Shown: positions 9,509 to 17,217 of the stretch, piece after piece | Layout of the letters: every line of letters begins with the position of its first letter | Numbering within the stretch: the stretch's first letter is position 1 | Assembly (NCBI RefSeq): GCF_900110755.1 | Contig: NZ_FOFF01000005.1 | Span: 62,001-126,000, forward strand | Reading direction: 5' to 3' | Source: Streptomyces sp. yr375 | Lineage (GTDB): Bacteria > Actinomycetota > Actinomycetes > Streptomycetales > Streptomycetaceae | Length of the DNA: 64,000 nt | Made by a program: the position numbers and the translations under genes | Notes under the pieces: model-generated | Seen by the model: the letters and a program-made list of their open reading frames with translations, nothing else | What the model was told of the DNA's origin: nothing | The model's database searches: none

Positions 9509-11095
9509 GTGACGGGTGTGACGGAGGGGGCCGGCGGGCACGCCGGGGAGCTGCCGGACGATCTGACCGCCGCCGAGGCCGGCATGTGGCAGGCCTTCCG
9601 CGACGGCACCGTGTACGACCTGAGCAGCGGGGACACGGTCGTCGACGATCCGCACGGCGGTCATCCGTGGGGCGCGGGGCGGACCGTGCGGGCGCGGATC
9701 GTCGCCTGGCTGCTGCTGGCCGGGCCGCCCGCGCTGGCCGGCCGGGTCGCCTCGTTGAAACTGGCCGGCGTGCAGATCAGCGGCTCCCTGGACCTCGCGG
9801 GCGGCACGGTGGTGCCGTATCTGGAGATGCGGCGCTGCCGGTTCGAGCAGGAGGTGCTGATGCCGGAGGCGCGGTTCACGACGATGCGGATGGTGGACTG
9901 CTCGGTGCCGCGGCTCGAGGCGGCCCGGGTGCACACCGAGGGCGATCTGCACCTGCCGCGCTGCCGCTTCCACAACGGCGTCCGGCTCACCGACGCGCAC
10001 ATCGGCACGGACCTGCTGCTCAACCAGGCGATCGTGTACCGCGACCGGTCCGGCCGTTCGATCGCCGCCGACGGCATGACGGTCGGCCAGGACCTCCAGG
10101 CGGAGCTGCTGGAGTCGCATGGCGAGCTGAGTCTGCGCAGCGCCACGATCGGCGTGTCGCTGAGTCTGCGCGGGGCGCGGCTGGCCAACCCGTACACCCG
10201 GCTCGCGCTGAACGCGCCGCAGCTCACGGTGGGGCGCTCGCTGTATCTGACCCCGGCCGGCGTCGGCGGCCAGGCGCTGAGCGGCACGACTCCCGCGCGC
10301 GGGACGCGCATCCAGCGTTTCGACTGCCGGGGCGGGGTGCGTCTGGACGACGGGCGGTTCGGTGACGCCGTGGACCTGGAGCGGGCCCGGTTCGTCTTCA
10401 CGGAGGACCAGGAGCTGTCGCTGCGCCGGGTGCAGACGCCCGAGCTGCGCTTCCTCGGGGAGCCTCCCGCGCGCGGGAAGGTGGTGCTGTCGGGCGCCCG
10501 GGTGATCAACCTCGTCGACCGGGCGAGCGCCTGGCCGGGCCCTGGCCGACTGCACATGGGCGGCTTCGCGTACGAGAACCTGGTGCCGCAGGGCCCGTTC
10601 CCGCTGGCCGAGCGGCTGCGCTGGGTGGCGGCGGCGACCGCCGAGTACGCCCCGGAGCCGTACGAGCGGCTGGCGACCGTGCTGCGGGGCGGCGGGGAGG
10701 ACGAGGACGCGCGCGAGGTGCTGCTCGCCAAGCAGCGCCGCCGCCGCGAGACGCTGCCGCCCGCGGCGAAGCTCGTGGGCTACGCCCAGGACTGGACGGT
10801 CGCCTACGGGTACCGGCCGGGCCGCGCGGCGGTGTGGATGGCGGTGCTGTGGGCGGCGAGTTCGCTGGCCTTCGCGCACGCCGCGCATCCGCCCGTCAAC
10901 CGCGACGGGCATCCGCCCTGGAACCCGGCCCTGTTCACCCTCGACCTGCTGCTGCCCGTCATCGATCTGGGGCAGGTCGGCCAGTGGCAGTTGCGCGGCG
11001 GCTGGCAGTGGCTGGCGACGGCGCTGATCCTGCTCGGCTGGGTCCTGGCGACGACGGTGGCGGCGGGGGCGACGCGCCTGCTGCGCCGGAGCTGA
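9509..11095 (+). CDS. Membrane protein with beta-helix-like repeats (often labelled membrane-associated oxidoreductase)
   Basis: About 528 residues. The central region is built of repeated strands of the type GDLHLPRCRFHNGVRLTDAH and GTDLLLNQAIV, with recurring G-x-L-x-L-x-G-A spacing as in right-handed beta-helix or pentapeptide-like folds. The C-terminal 100 residues contain two hydrophobic segments (WMAVLWAASSLAFAHA and WLATALILLGWVLATTVAAGA), so the repeat domain is probably tethered to the membrane. Related Streptomyces proteins carry the label oxidoreductase, but no cofactor motif is visible here. Start is ambiguous among GTG codons at 9497, 9509 and 9518, with GGGAGG at 9491-9496. Function unknown. 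Confidence 0.72.
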   Translation: MTGVTEGAGGHAGELPDDLTAAEAGMWQAFRDGTVYDLSSGDTVVDDPHGGHPWGAGRTVRARIVAWLLLAGPPALAGRVASLKLAGVQISGSLDLAGGTVVPYLEMRRCRFEQEVLMPEARFTTMRMVDCSVPRLEAARVHTEGDLHLPRCRFHNGVRLTDAHIGTDLLLNQAIVYRDRSGRSIAADGMTVGQDLQAELLESHGELSLRSATIGVSLSLRGARLANPYTRLALNAPQLTVGRSLYLTPAGVGGQALSGTTPARGTRIQRFDCRGGVRLDDGRFGDAVDLERARFVFTEDQELSLRRVQTPELRFLGEPPARGKVVLSGARVINLVDRASAWPGPGRLHMGGFAYENLVPQGPFPLAERLRWVAAATAEYAPEPYERLATVLRGGGEDEDAREVLLAKQRRRRETLPPAAKLVGYAQDWTVAYGYRPGRAAVWMAVLWAASSLAFAHAAHPPVNRDGHPPWNPALFTLDLLLPVIDLGQVGQWQLRGGWQWLATALILLGWVLATTVAAGATRLLRRS

Positions 11096-11225
11096 CCGTG
11101 CCGTACGCACAGTCGTTGAACGGTCACCTTTTTACCGGCCCTTGACTCTGCGCCGTACAACTTTCCACAGGTTGCCCGAACCCTCTGGCGCATTCTGAAG
11201 CTGCGGCTTTTCAATGGTCGGCACC

Positions 11226-12233
11226 ATGGCTCTGCTGCCCCCCTTCATCCGCGCCTCCCGGGCCTCCCGGGCACCGCGGAACGCCGCCCCCCACAGCGCC
11301 GCCGGGCTCCCCACCGACGACGAGGTGCTCCTCGACGTACCGGACGACCGGCTCGGACCCGCGCTGGTCGCCGCCGCCCTGGGCGCCTACGCGCCCGCCG
11401 CCGAGCTGCTGGCCCGCACCCGGGAACGCGCCGAGTGGGAGTACCACGACCGGTACGTGACCCGGCTGGCGTCCTTCGCGCACGCCCGCCCCGACTGGTT
11501 CGCGGACTGGCGGGCCGCCGCCCCGCGCGACCCCGACGTGCTGATCGTCTCCGCGCAGCTCGCGGTGGACCGGGCCTGGCGGTCGCCGGCCCGCGCCGAG
11601 CTGCTGCGCGAGGTGAGCCCGCTGATCACGGCCGCCGCGCAGAGCGACGTCCGCGACCCGGTGCCGTGGCGCATCGCCCTGGACCACGCGCGGGGCACCC
11701 GGGCCGGGCACAAGTACTTCGGCGAGCTGTGGGCGGCCGCGGTGCGCCGCGCCCCGCACCACTACGGCTGCCATGTGGCCGCCAAGCGCTACCTCGCCGA
11801 GTCGTGGCACGGCTCCCACCGCGAGTGCTTCGACTTCGCCGACCGCGCCGCGCAGGACGCCCCGGCCGGCTCGCTCGTCCAGGCGCTGCCCGTGCGGGCC
11901 GCGTTCACGTACCTGACCGACGGCTGCGGCCCCGAGGTGCCGCGCGAGCGGCTGGACGCCGCCGCCGACCGCGCCGTCGCGCTCTCCGCGCGCTTCCCTG
12001 GCCTCGACCCGTGGCCGGCCGAGATCCGCAACCTCCTGACGTACGTCCTGGTCCGCCTCGGCCGCCGCGACGACGCCCTCGTGCAACTGCGCCTGATCGG
12101 CCCGTACGCCACGTCCTTCCCCTGGGGCCGGCTGTCGGACGACCCGCTCGGCCACTTCCTCGCGGTGCGCGAGGAGGTCCGCTCGGGCCCCGGGAACGGG
12201 CACGGCCAACGCGCCCGCCCCGTGGACCACTAG
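11226..12233 (+). CDS. Conserved helical protein of unknown function
   Basis: 335 residues, rich in Ala, Arg and Leu, with no signal peptide or membrane segment. The pattern of amphipathic helices (for example ALGAYAPAAELLARTRERAE, PVRAAFTYLTDG, VLVRLGRRDDALVQLRLIG) suggests a TPR-like helical repeat. Tryptophan-rich loops such as DWFADWRAA and HYGCHVAAKRYLAESWHGS are conspicuous. No enzyme motif is recognised. ATG at 11226 is preferred; another in-frame ATG lies at 11214, and neither has a convincing ribosome site. It ends 11 bases before the Lon-domain gene. Confidence 0.65.
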   Translation: MALLPPFIRASRASRAPRNAAPHSAAGLPTDDEVLLDVPDDRLGPALVAAALGAYAPAAELLARTRERAEWEYHDRYVTRLASFAHARPDWFADWRAAAPRDPDVLIVSAQLAVDRAWRSPARAELLREVSPLITAAAQSDVRDPVPWRIALDHARGTRAGHKYFGELWAAAVRRAPHHYGCHVAAKRYLAESWHGSHRECFDFADRAAQDAPAGSLVQALPVRAAFTYLTDGCGPEVPRERLDAAADRAVALSARFPGLDPWPAEIRNLLTYVLVRLGRRDDALVQLRLIGPYATSFPWGRLSDDPLGHFLAVREEVRSGPGNGHGQRARPVDH

Positions 12234-12244
12234 GCTTCTGCGTC

Positions 12245-12985
12245 GTGACCACCGTCCGCCTGCCGCTCTTCCCGCTGAACTCGGTGTTGTTCCCGGGACT
12301 CGTGCTCCCTCTCAACGTCTTCGAGGAGCGCTATCGCGCCATGATGCGCGATCTGCTGAAGACCCCCGAGGACGAAACGCGCCGGTTCGCCGTCGTCGCC
12401 ATCCGCGACGGCCACGAGGTGGCGCCCAGTGCCTCGGGGCTGCCCGACCGGACGGCGCGGCCCGAGCGCGGCCCCGCGGCCGGGTTCGGCGACGACCCCC
12501 TGAAGGCGTTCCACGGCGTCGGCTGCGTGGCCGACGCGGCGACGATCCGCGAGCGGGCCGACGGCACGTTCGAGGTGCTGGCGACGGGCACGACGCGGGT
12601 GAAGCTGCTGTCGGTGGACGCGTCGGGCCCGTTCCTGACGGCCGAGCTCCAGGAGCTGCCGGAGGACCCGGGCGACGAGGCGGGCGCGCTCGCGCAGGGC
12701 GTGCTGCGGGCCTTCCGCCAGTACCAGAAGCGGCTGGCGGGCGCCCGCGAACGCTCCCTGACCACCGGCGCGGACCTGCCCGACGAGCCCTCGGTCGTGT
12801 CGTACCTGGTGGCGGCCGCGATGATGCTGGACACCCCCACCAAACAGCGCTTCCTCCAGGCCCCCGACACGGCCTCCCGGCTCCGGGACGAACTGAAACT
12901 CCTGCGCGCGGAGACGGCGATCATCCGCAACCTGCCGTCGCTCCCCGCATCGGACCTCACCCGAGCCCCGACGAGTCTCAACTGA
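12245..12985 (+). CDS. LON peptidase substrate-binding domain protein
   Basis: 246-residue stand-alone LON N-terminal domain. It starts with RLPLFPLNSVLFPGLVLPLNVFE, the classic opening of Lon substrate-binding domains, followed by the beta-rich core (GVGCVADAATIRERADG, VLATGTTRVKLL) and a helical end (YLVAAAMMLDTPTKQRFLQ). There is no AAA or protease domain, so it is not Lon itself; such proteins are thought to bind substrates or act as adaptors. The GTG at 12245 lies 8 bases after a TAGGCT hexamer that contains the upstream gene's TAG stop, with no Shine-Dalgarno, so its mRNA may be leaderless. Confidence 0.88.
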   Translation: MTTVRLPLFPLNSVLFPGLVLPLNVFEERYRAMMRDLLKTPEDETRRFAVVAIRDGHEVAPSASGLPDRTARPERGPAAGFGDDPLKAFHGVGCVADAATIRERADGTFEVLATGTTRVKLLSVDASGPFLTAELQELPEDPGDEAGALAQGVLRAFRQYQKRLAGARERSLTTGADLPDEPSVVSYLVAAAMMLDTPTKQRFLQAPDTASRLRDELKLLRAETAIIRNLPSLPASDLTRAPTSLN

Positions 12986-13020
12986 CGCAACTGACTCAAC
13001 CGACACAGACGAAGGCCCGC

Positions 13021-13524
13021 ATGCCGAAGAAGGCGAAGAAGCAGCAGCCCGCCGGCGGCACCCCCGCGACGGTGGCCCTGACGGCGGCGGGCGTGGACTT
13101 CACGCTTCACGCCTACGACCACGACCCCGGCCACCCGTCCTACGGCGAGGAGGCGGCCGAGGCGATGGGCGTCTCCCCCGACCGGGTCTTCAAGACCCTG
13201 GTGGCGGACGTGGACGGCACCCTGACGGTCGCGGTGGTCCCGGTGGCGGGCTCCCTGGACCTCAAGGCCCTGGCAGCGGCGGCAGGCGGCAAACGAGCGG
13301 CGATGGCCGACCCGACCCTGGCGGAACGCACCACGGGCTACGTCAGAGGCGGCATCTCCCCCCTGGGCCAACGCAAAAAACTCCCCACCGTCCTGGACGC
13401 CTCGGCGACAACTCACGCCACGATCTGCGTCTCGGCGGGCAGAAGGGGCCTGGAGCTGGAACTGTCCCCCACGACCCTGGCCGATCTGACGGAAGCGGTA
13501 CTGGCCCCGATCGCCAGAGCCTGA
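13021..13524 (+). CDS. Cys-tRNA(Pro)/Cys-tRNA(Cys) deacylase, YbaK/EbsC family
   Basis: 167-residue single-domain editing protein. The family YbaK hydrolyses Cys mischarged onto tRNA-Pro, acting in the cytosol. Landmarks are VFKTLVADVDGTLTVAVVPVAGSLDLK with the catalytic lysine, YVRGGISPLGQRKKLPTVLD, and VSAGRRGLELELSP near the C-terminus. A Lys-rich start (MPKKAKKQQ) precedes the domain. ATG at 13021 has GAAGG 6 bases upstream. It lies 35 bases after the Lon-domain gene and is the last gene before a long intergenic stretch. Confidence 0.9.
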   Translation: MPKKAKKQQPAGGTPATVALTAAGVDFTLHAYDHDPGHPSYGEEAAEAMGVSPDRVFKTLVADVDGTLTVAVVPVAGSLDLKALAAAAGGKRAAMADPTLAERTTGYVRGGISPLGQRKKLPTVLDASATTHATICVSAGRRGLELELSPTTLADLTEAVLAPIARA

Positions 13525-14226
13525 CCCCTGGCAGCCCGGCCGACCGCGTCCAGCCCGTCCGGCGCCCCCGTACAGAAATACGCCGTCGCCCGGCTCTGCA
13601 CCCGTGCCGGAACTCCCGCGACCGCCTCCGAATGGCACACATACCTCCCCGACGTGCCCCACCGGAACCTCTGCGCGCATTCCGGTATAGCCATGGATAC
13701 CGGTCCTGAAAACCGGTCCTGGTCCCGCCGTCCGGACCGCTTCCCAGGAATACGACGCACCCGGAACGCGGCTGGACCTCCACCCCGCGCAAGGGAAATC
13801 AGATCGCCGCTCATGTGCGATTTACTACATCTGTGAGCCTATGGACTAATTGACCATCCATGTCACCATTTTGAACTCGCCCTCGAGTTGTTTACCTCTT
13901 CGAACCGGCTTGATAAACAACTCTGCCCCCACGAAAGTTTTCCCACGACCTCCGTCGACCCTCCCTGCCTCGAGCGCCGACGAAGCATGGTCACCCATGA
14001 TGCGCGGGTGCTCGAACACGAAGCGCCGCCAGAATTTCGGGAGCATTGGGACCGAATTCAGGCGGCGTCATTTGGCGTTCCCTGAAATACGCATCCCGAT
14101 GGTGAACCGGAATCCAGCGTCCCGAATTAACAATTTCGTTATTGACGTTTCAAGATCTTTACCCCGATAGTGGTGTGGGTCCGACGGGTCGTCCGTCGAC
14201 GCCCATACCCCACTGTGGAGTAACCG
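13525..14226. other. 700-base intergenic stretch with lower GC and inverted repeats
   Basis: No convincing gene is seen. From about 13840 to 14165 the sequence is clearly less GC-rich than the flanks. It holds a perfect 7-base inverted repeat at 13682-13703 (CCGGTAT, 8-base spacer, ATACCGG) and a perfect 10-base inverted repeat at 13885-13923 (GAGTTGTTTA, 19-base loop, TAAACAACTC). The promoter for the secreted-protein gene lies at its right end. Short ORFs on both strands lack ribosome sites and normal Streptomyces codon bias. Confidence 0.6.
14142..14171 (+). promoter_or_regulatory. Putative promoter of the secreted protein gene
   Basis: TTGACG at 14142-14147 and GATAGT at 14166-14171 with an 18-base spacer resemble a housekeeping sigma (HrdB-type) promoter. 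It is about 55 bases upstream of the ATG at 14227. Confidence 0.5.
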
Positions 14227-14871
14227 ATGGAATTCGCTCTTCGCAAGAACGGCTCCACCAAGCGCTTCGCCCGGACAGCCGGCGCTGTCGCGGCTCTCAC
14301 TCTGGGCGCCTCGCTGATGGCAGCCCCTCAGTCGGCGTTCGCCGCCGACAGCCCCACCACCAAGGAGCTCCTGGACGCCTGCGGCTGGGCTGACTTCTGC
14401 CAGTTCCACCCGCAGAGCTACTGGACCTACACCGGCCCGAACCACCAGGTCGGCAGCACCGCGTTCAACTGCGCGAGCCAGACCAACGACCACCGCGTCG
14501 ACTGGCAGGACACGACCGGCTCCACCAACTCGGTCGGCGTCTCGATCACCGCGACCGCCTCGTTCTGGAAGACCTACGAGGTCTCCGTCCAGGCCAGTTA
14601 CGGCCACTCCTGGGAGGTCTCACACACCGACACCGAGAGCAACACGATCCACATCCCGGCCGGATACAAGGGCTGGATCGAGCGCGGCACCTCCAAGCAG
14701 CAGGCCAAGGGCTGGTACGAGCTGCACTTCGGCAAGCGCTACTACGGCCACTACATCTGGTACATCAACAACTACCAGTCGTCCGGCTACAACACGGACA
14801 AGCCCAACGGCGGCTACGTGAACTTCAAGGACGCGAAGATGTCGCAGACCGAGCGCAACCAGCACTGCTGA
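14227..14871 (+). CDS. Secreted cysteine-containing protein, possible aerolysin-type fold
   Basis: 214 residues. A Sec signal peptide (RKNGSTKRFAR, then a hydrophobic core, ending at PQSAFA about residue 39) gives a mature protein of about 175 residues. Four cysteines (in DACGWADFC, FNCASQ and the terminal QHC) can form two disulfides. The middle (about 98-145) alternates Ser/Thr and hydrophobic residues, GVSITATASFW then KTYEVSVQASYGHSWEVS, followed by IHIPAGYKGWIER. That order resembles the stem and following Pro-Gly strand of ETX/MTX2 aerolysin-like toxins, but this is inference. GGAG lies 7 bases before the ATG. Likely a stand-alone transcript with its own promoter and a hairpin after it. 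Confidence 0.75.
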   Translation: MEFALRKNGSTKRFARTAGAVAALTLGASLMAAPQSAFAADSPTTKELLDACGWADFCQFHPQSYWTYTGPNHQVGSTAFNCASQTNDHRVDWQDTTGSTNSVGVSITATASFWKTYEVSVQASYGHSWEVSHTDTESNTIHIPAGYKGWIERGTSKQQAKGWYELHFGKRYYGHYIWYINNYQSSGYNTDKPNGGYVNFKDAKMSQTERNQHC

Positions 14872-14897
14872 GCCGCCCCACCCCCACCGCACAGCAA

Positions 14898-14931
14898 GCG
14901 GCTCCGCCCGGCCCCGGCCGGGCGGAGCCGC
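14898..14931. terminator. Terminator hairpin after the secreted protein gene
   Basis: A perfect 16-base inverted repeat (GCGGCTCCGCCCGGCC at 14898-14913 and its complement at 14916-14931), 26 bases after the stop codon. No U-tract follows. Confidence 0.75.
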
Positions 14932-14958
14932 CCGCCCCATCGCGAAGTGTGATGCTCT

Positions 14959-15843
14959 GTGACTCCAGGAACTCGTCTCCGGCTGCGTATCGCCGCCGCG
15001 ACGGTCTGCTCCCTGCTGCTCCTCACCGGCTGCGCGGCCGGTGCCGGCGACAACCCGGACACTGGGTACGCGGACCGCGAGGGACCGACCGTGATCGGTA
15101 CCGACGGCTCCGCGGAGAGCCGCGTCACCGCGGCGCTCTACGGCGAACTCCTCACCGCCGCAGGGACGAAGGTGCGGATCGCGACCACCCGTTACGCGAC
15201 GCCCGCCGACACCGCCAAGGCCGTGGTGGAGGGCGAGATCGGCCTGGCGCCCTCGTACGAGAGCACCCTGTTGCGTGCGCTGCCCGGCGGCCAGACCATG
15301 CCCGGCAACATGGCGGCGACGCTGAGCATGGCCCTGCCCCCCGGGATCGTCGCGCTGCCCCCGGCCGCCGCGCAGCGCGGGCTCGTCCTCGCGGTCACCC
15401 GGGCCACCTCCCGACGACTCGGCGGACCGCGCAGCTTCGCCGACCTGAAGAAGTCCGGCGACCGCCTCACCCTGGGCGGCTCCGCCTCCGGTGCCGCGGA
15501 CGCTCCGTCCGTCTCGGCGCTGGCGCAGGCCTACGGCCTCACCCTCGCCGCGGCCCCCGCGTCAAGCGCCCCCGATGTGCTGGTGCTGCGCAGTACCGAC
15601 CCCGCGATCACCCGGGGCGGCCTGGTCGTACTGGCCGACCCCAAGGAAGTCGCACCGCCCGAGCACGTCTTTCCGCTCGCCGGCGCCCCCTATGCGGACC
15701 TGACCGCCAGAAACGCCCTGGCGCGCGTCAACCCCTTGCTGACCACGGAGCAACTGGCGGTACTGGCCGCGTCCGTCAGCAGTGGTGAGGCCCCCGCCAA
15801 GGTGGCCACGGCCTGGCTGCGGTCCAAAGGCCTGCTCGGCTGA
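14959..15843 (+). CDS. Lipoprotein resembling ProX/OpuAC osmoprotectant-binding protein
   Basis: 294 residues with a lipoprotein signal (basic start, hydrophobic core, lipobox LLTGC at about residues 21-25). The mature part follows the order of glycine-betaine/choline-binding proteins: VIGTDGSAESRVTAALYGEL, then VRIATTRYATPADTAKAVVEGEIGLAPSYES, and near the end NPLLTTEQLAVLAASV. Such proteins deliver quaternary amines to an ABC permease, but no permease or ATPase gene is next to it, so the ligand and partner are unknown. GTG start at 14959 with no clear ribosome site. It lies between two secreted-protein genes. Confidence 0.78.
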   Translation: MTPGTRLRLRIAAATVCSLLLLTGCAAGAGDNPDTGYADREGPTVIGTDGSAESRVTAALYGELLTAAGTKVRIATTRYATPADTAKAVVEGEIGLAPSYESTLLRALPGGQTMPGNMAATLSMALPPGIVALPPAAAQRGLVLAVTRATSRRLGGPRSFADLKKSGDRLTLGGSASGAADAPSVSALAQAYGLTLAAAPASSAPDVLVLRSTDPAITRGGLVVLADPKEVAPPEHVFPLAGAPYADLTARNALARVNPLLTTEQLAVLAASVSSGEAPAKVATAWLRSKGLLG

Positions 15844-15910
15844 CCCGCCCCACACCCCCCACGGCATGCCGCCCCGACATGCCAGAAAACGAAAGAACGG
15901 TGCCAGTCCC

Positions 15911-16270
15911 ATGAACAACCTTCGACGCAAAGTAACCACAGCCGCCCTTACCGCGAGCGCCGTCCTCGGCGGTCTGGCGCTCCCCGCGACGGCCAGCGCC
16001 GAAGGGCAGCCGGCTGTGCAGGTCATGGTCTGCAACGACACCTCCGCCCGCATGGACTTCTGGGTCAAGGGCTACAACCAGTTCGGCGACTGGGACGACT
16101 CGCCGGTGTGGACGGCCAACTCCGCCACCTGCGCCACGGGCTGGGGCTTCTGGTGGAAGAAGAACGCGTCGGTCGAGCTCCACTACAAGGTCGGCAACGG
16201 CGCGTGGACCTGGAAGGCCGTGTACATCCCGCGGACGAACGACTCGCGGACGTTGATCCGCGTGCCGTAG
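15911..16270 (+). CDS. Small secreted tryptophan-rich protein
   Basis: 119 residues. A signal peptide (NNLRRKVTT, hydrophobic core, cleavage near PATASA at about residue 30) precedes a mature protein of about 89 residues. It is rich in Trp and other aromatics (MDFWVKGYNQFGDWDD, GWGFWWKKNASVELHYK, AWTWKAVYIP) and has two cysteines (MVCND and ATCAT) that may form one disulfide. No known domain is recognised. It is 67 bases after the lipoprotein gene and ends before a strong hairpin. Secretion is supported; function is unknown. Confidence 0.75.
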   Translation: MNNLRRKVTTAALTASAVLGGLALPATASAEGQPAVQVMVCNDTSARMDFWVKGYNQFGDWDDSPVWTANSATCATGWGFWWKKNASVELHYKVGNGAWTWKAVYIPRTNDSRTLIRVP

Positions 16271-16345
16271 GACGCCGTAAGACGCCGTAGGCCGGGTCGG
16301 TGCCGGTCCGTGGCGGCAGATCCCAACAGGGTGCCCGCACGGGCG

Positions 16346-16390
16346 TGAGGCGGTGGCCGAGGGCGATGACGCTCCTCGGCCACCGCCTCA
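16346..16390. terminator. Bidirectional hairpin between secreted protein gene and DUF2567-like gene
   Basis: A perfect 17-base inverted repeat (TGAGGCGGTGGCCGAGG at 16346-16362, complement at 16374-16390) with an 11-base loop. It sits between convergent genes and may serve both. Confidence 0.78.
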
Positions 16391-16442
16391 TGCGATACGG
16401 CGGGGCAGCGCGGCGCGGGCGCCGCGGGCGGAGAAAACCGCC

Positions 16443-17183
16443 CTACACCACAGGCGCCCCATACCCGTCCACAGGCCCGCCCCCCTGGGGCAGATACGGG
16501 TCAGGATCCCGAGGCCCGAACAGCGCCGTAAGCCCCAGATGCACCACCAACGCGGCCAGCGACCACGCCAGCAACGCCCCCTTCGCCCCCAGCTTCAACG
16601 GCGCCGAGAACGTCACCCCCTTGCCCACACTCCGCGCATGCGCGATCACATCGGAAGCGGGCCCGAGCCACACCCCCAGCCGCCAGGCCAGCAACGACCC
16701 GAGCACCCCACCCACCGCGAGCGCGACGACCAGCGGCACACCCCCACGCCGCCGCCAGGCGAACACCGCCCCCGCACTCACCGCACCGACCGCCAGCGCC
16801 AACAGGGTGAACGTCCCGTCCACCCCGATCGCCTGCTCCCCCTCGGTGTCCTTGAAGTAGACGACCCAGTTGCCCTCCACCACATCCCCCACCAGCGGCA
16901 CCTTCGGCGCGAGCCACACCCACAGCAGCCCCAGCAGCACCCCGAAGACCGCGACCACCACCGTGATCACGGCGGCTTCGCGCAGTTCGGTCTTCATCCC
17001 GGGCCCGTCCTGTCCGTAGGACACCTCGTAGGGCGCGCCGTACCCCCCACCGGCCGGAGGCCAAGCCTCGTACGGAGCCGAAGAGGAAGCCGAAGCCGAA
17101 GAAGGTGAAGGAGCCGAAGCCGAAGGCGGCTCGTGCGAAGAGGGTTCGTGCGGCGGCGGAGGCGGAGTCAGCGGTGCGGTCAC
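16443..17183 (-). CDS. Four-pass membrane protein (DUF2567-like)
   Basis: 246 residues. The first 65 residues are a Pro/Ser/Ala-rich, probably disordered and cytosolic tail. Four hydrophobic segments follow at about 71-92, 124-144, 149-172 and 205-228. Between the first two is a polar loop with GDVVEGNWVVYFKDTEGEQ, the recognisable part of this actinobacterial family (DUF2567-like). Function is unknown. GTG start at 17181-17183 lies 34 bases after the ABC permease stop on the same strand, so it may be the last gene of the exporter operon. Confidence 0.72.
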   Translation of the reverse strand: MTAPLTPPPPPHEPSSHEPPSASAPSPSSASASSSAPYEAWPPAGGGYGAPYEVSYGQDGPGMKTELREAAVITVVVAVFGVLLGLLWVWLAPKVPLVGDVVEGNWVVYFKDTEGEQAIGVDGTFTLLALAVGAVSAGAVFAWRRRGGVPLVVALAVGGVLGSLLAWRLGVWLGPASDVIAHARSVGKGVTFSAPLKLGAKGALLAWSLAALVVHLGLTALFGPRDPDPYLPQGGGPVDGYGAPVV

Positions 17184-17217
17184 TCCGCCATCGTGCCAGG
17201 CCCGCCCGCGCGGCGCG

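Noticed and set aside
11160..11172. DnaA box at TTTCCACAG
   Set aside because: Third-position base does not fit the Streptomyces consensus and it is single.
11096..11225. Promoter TTGACT at about 11143 for the 11.2 kb gene
   Set aside because: No acceptable -10 at 16-19 bases downstream.
13850..14170. 106-codon plus-strand frame and 66-codon minus-strand frame (13846-14046)
   Set aside because: Lower-GC DNA with no ribosome site, no Streptomyces codon bias and no recognised domain; they also overlap the inverted repeat.
17100..17170. GAAGCC/GAAGGAG repeats as a possible satellite
   Set aside because: They code for the Ala/Ser/Pro-rich tail of the DUF2567-like protein and are irregular.
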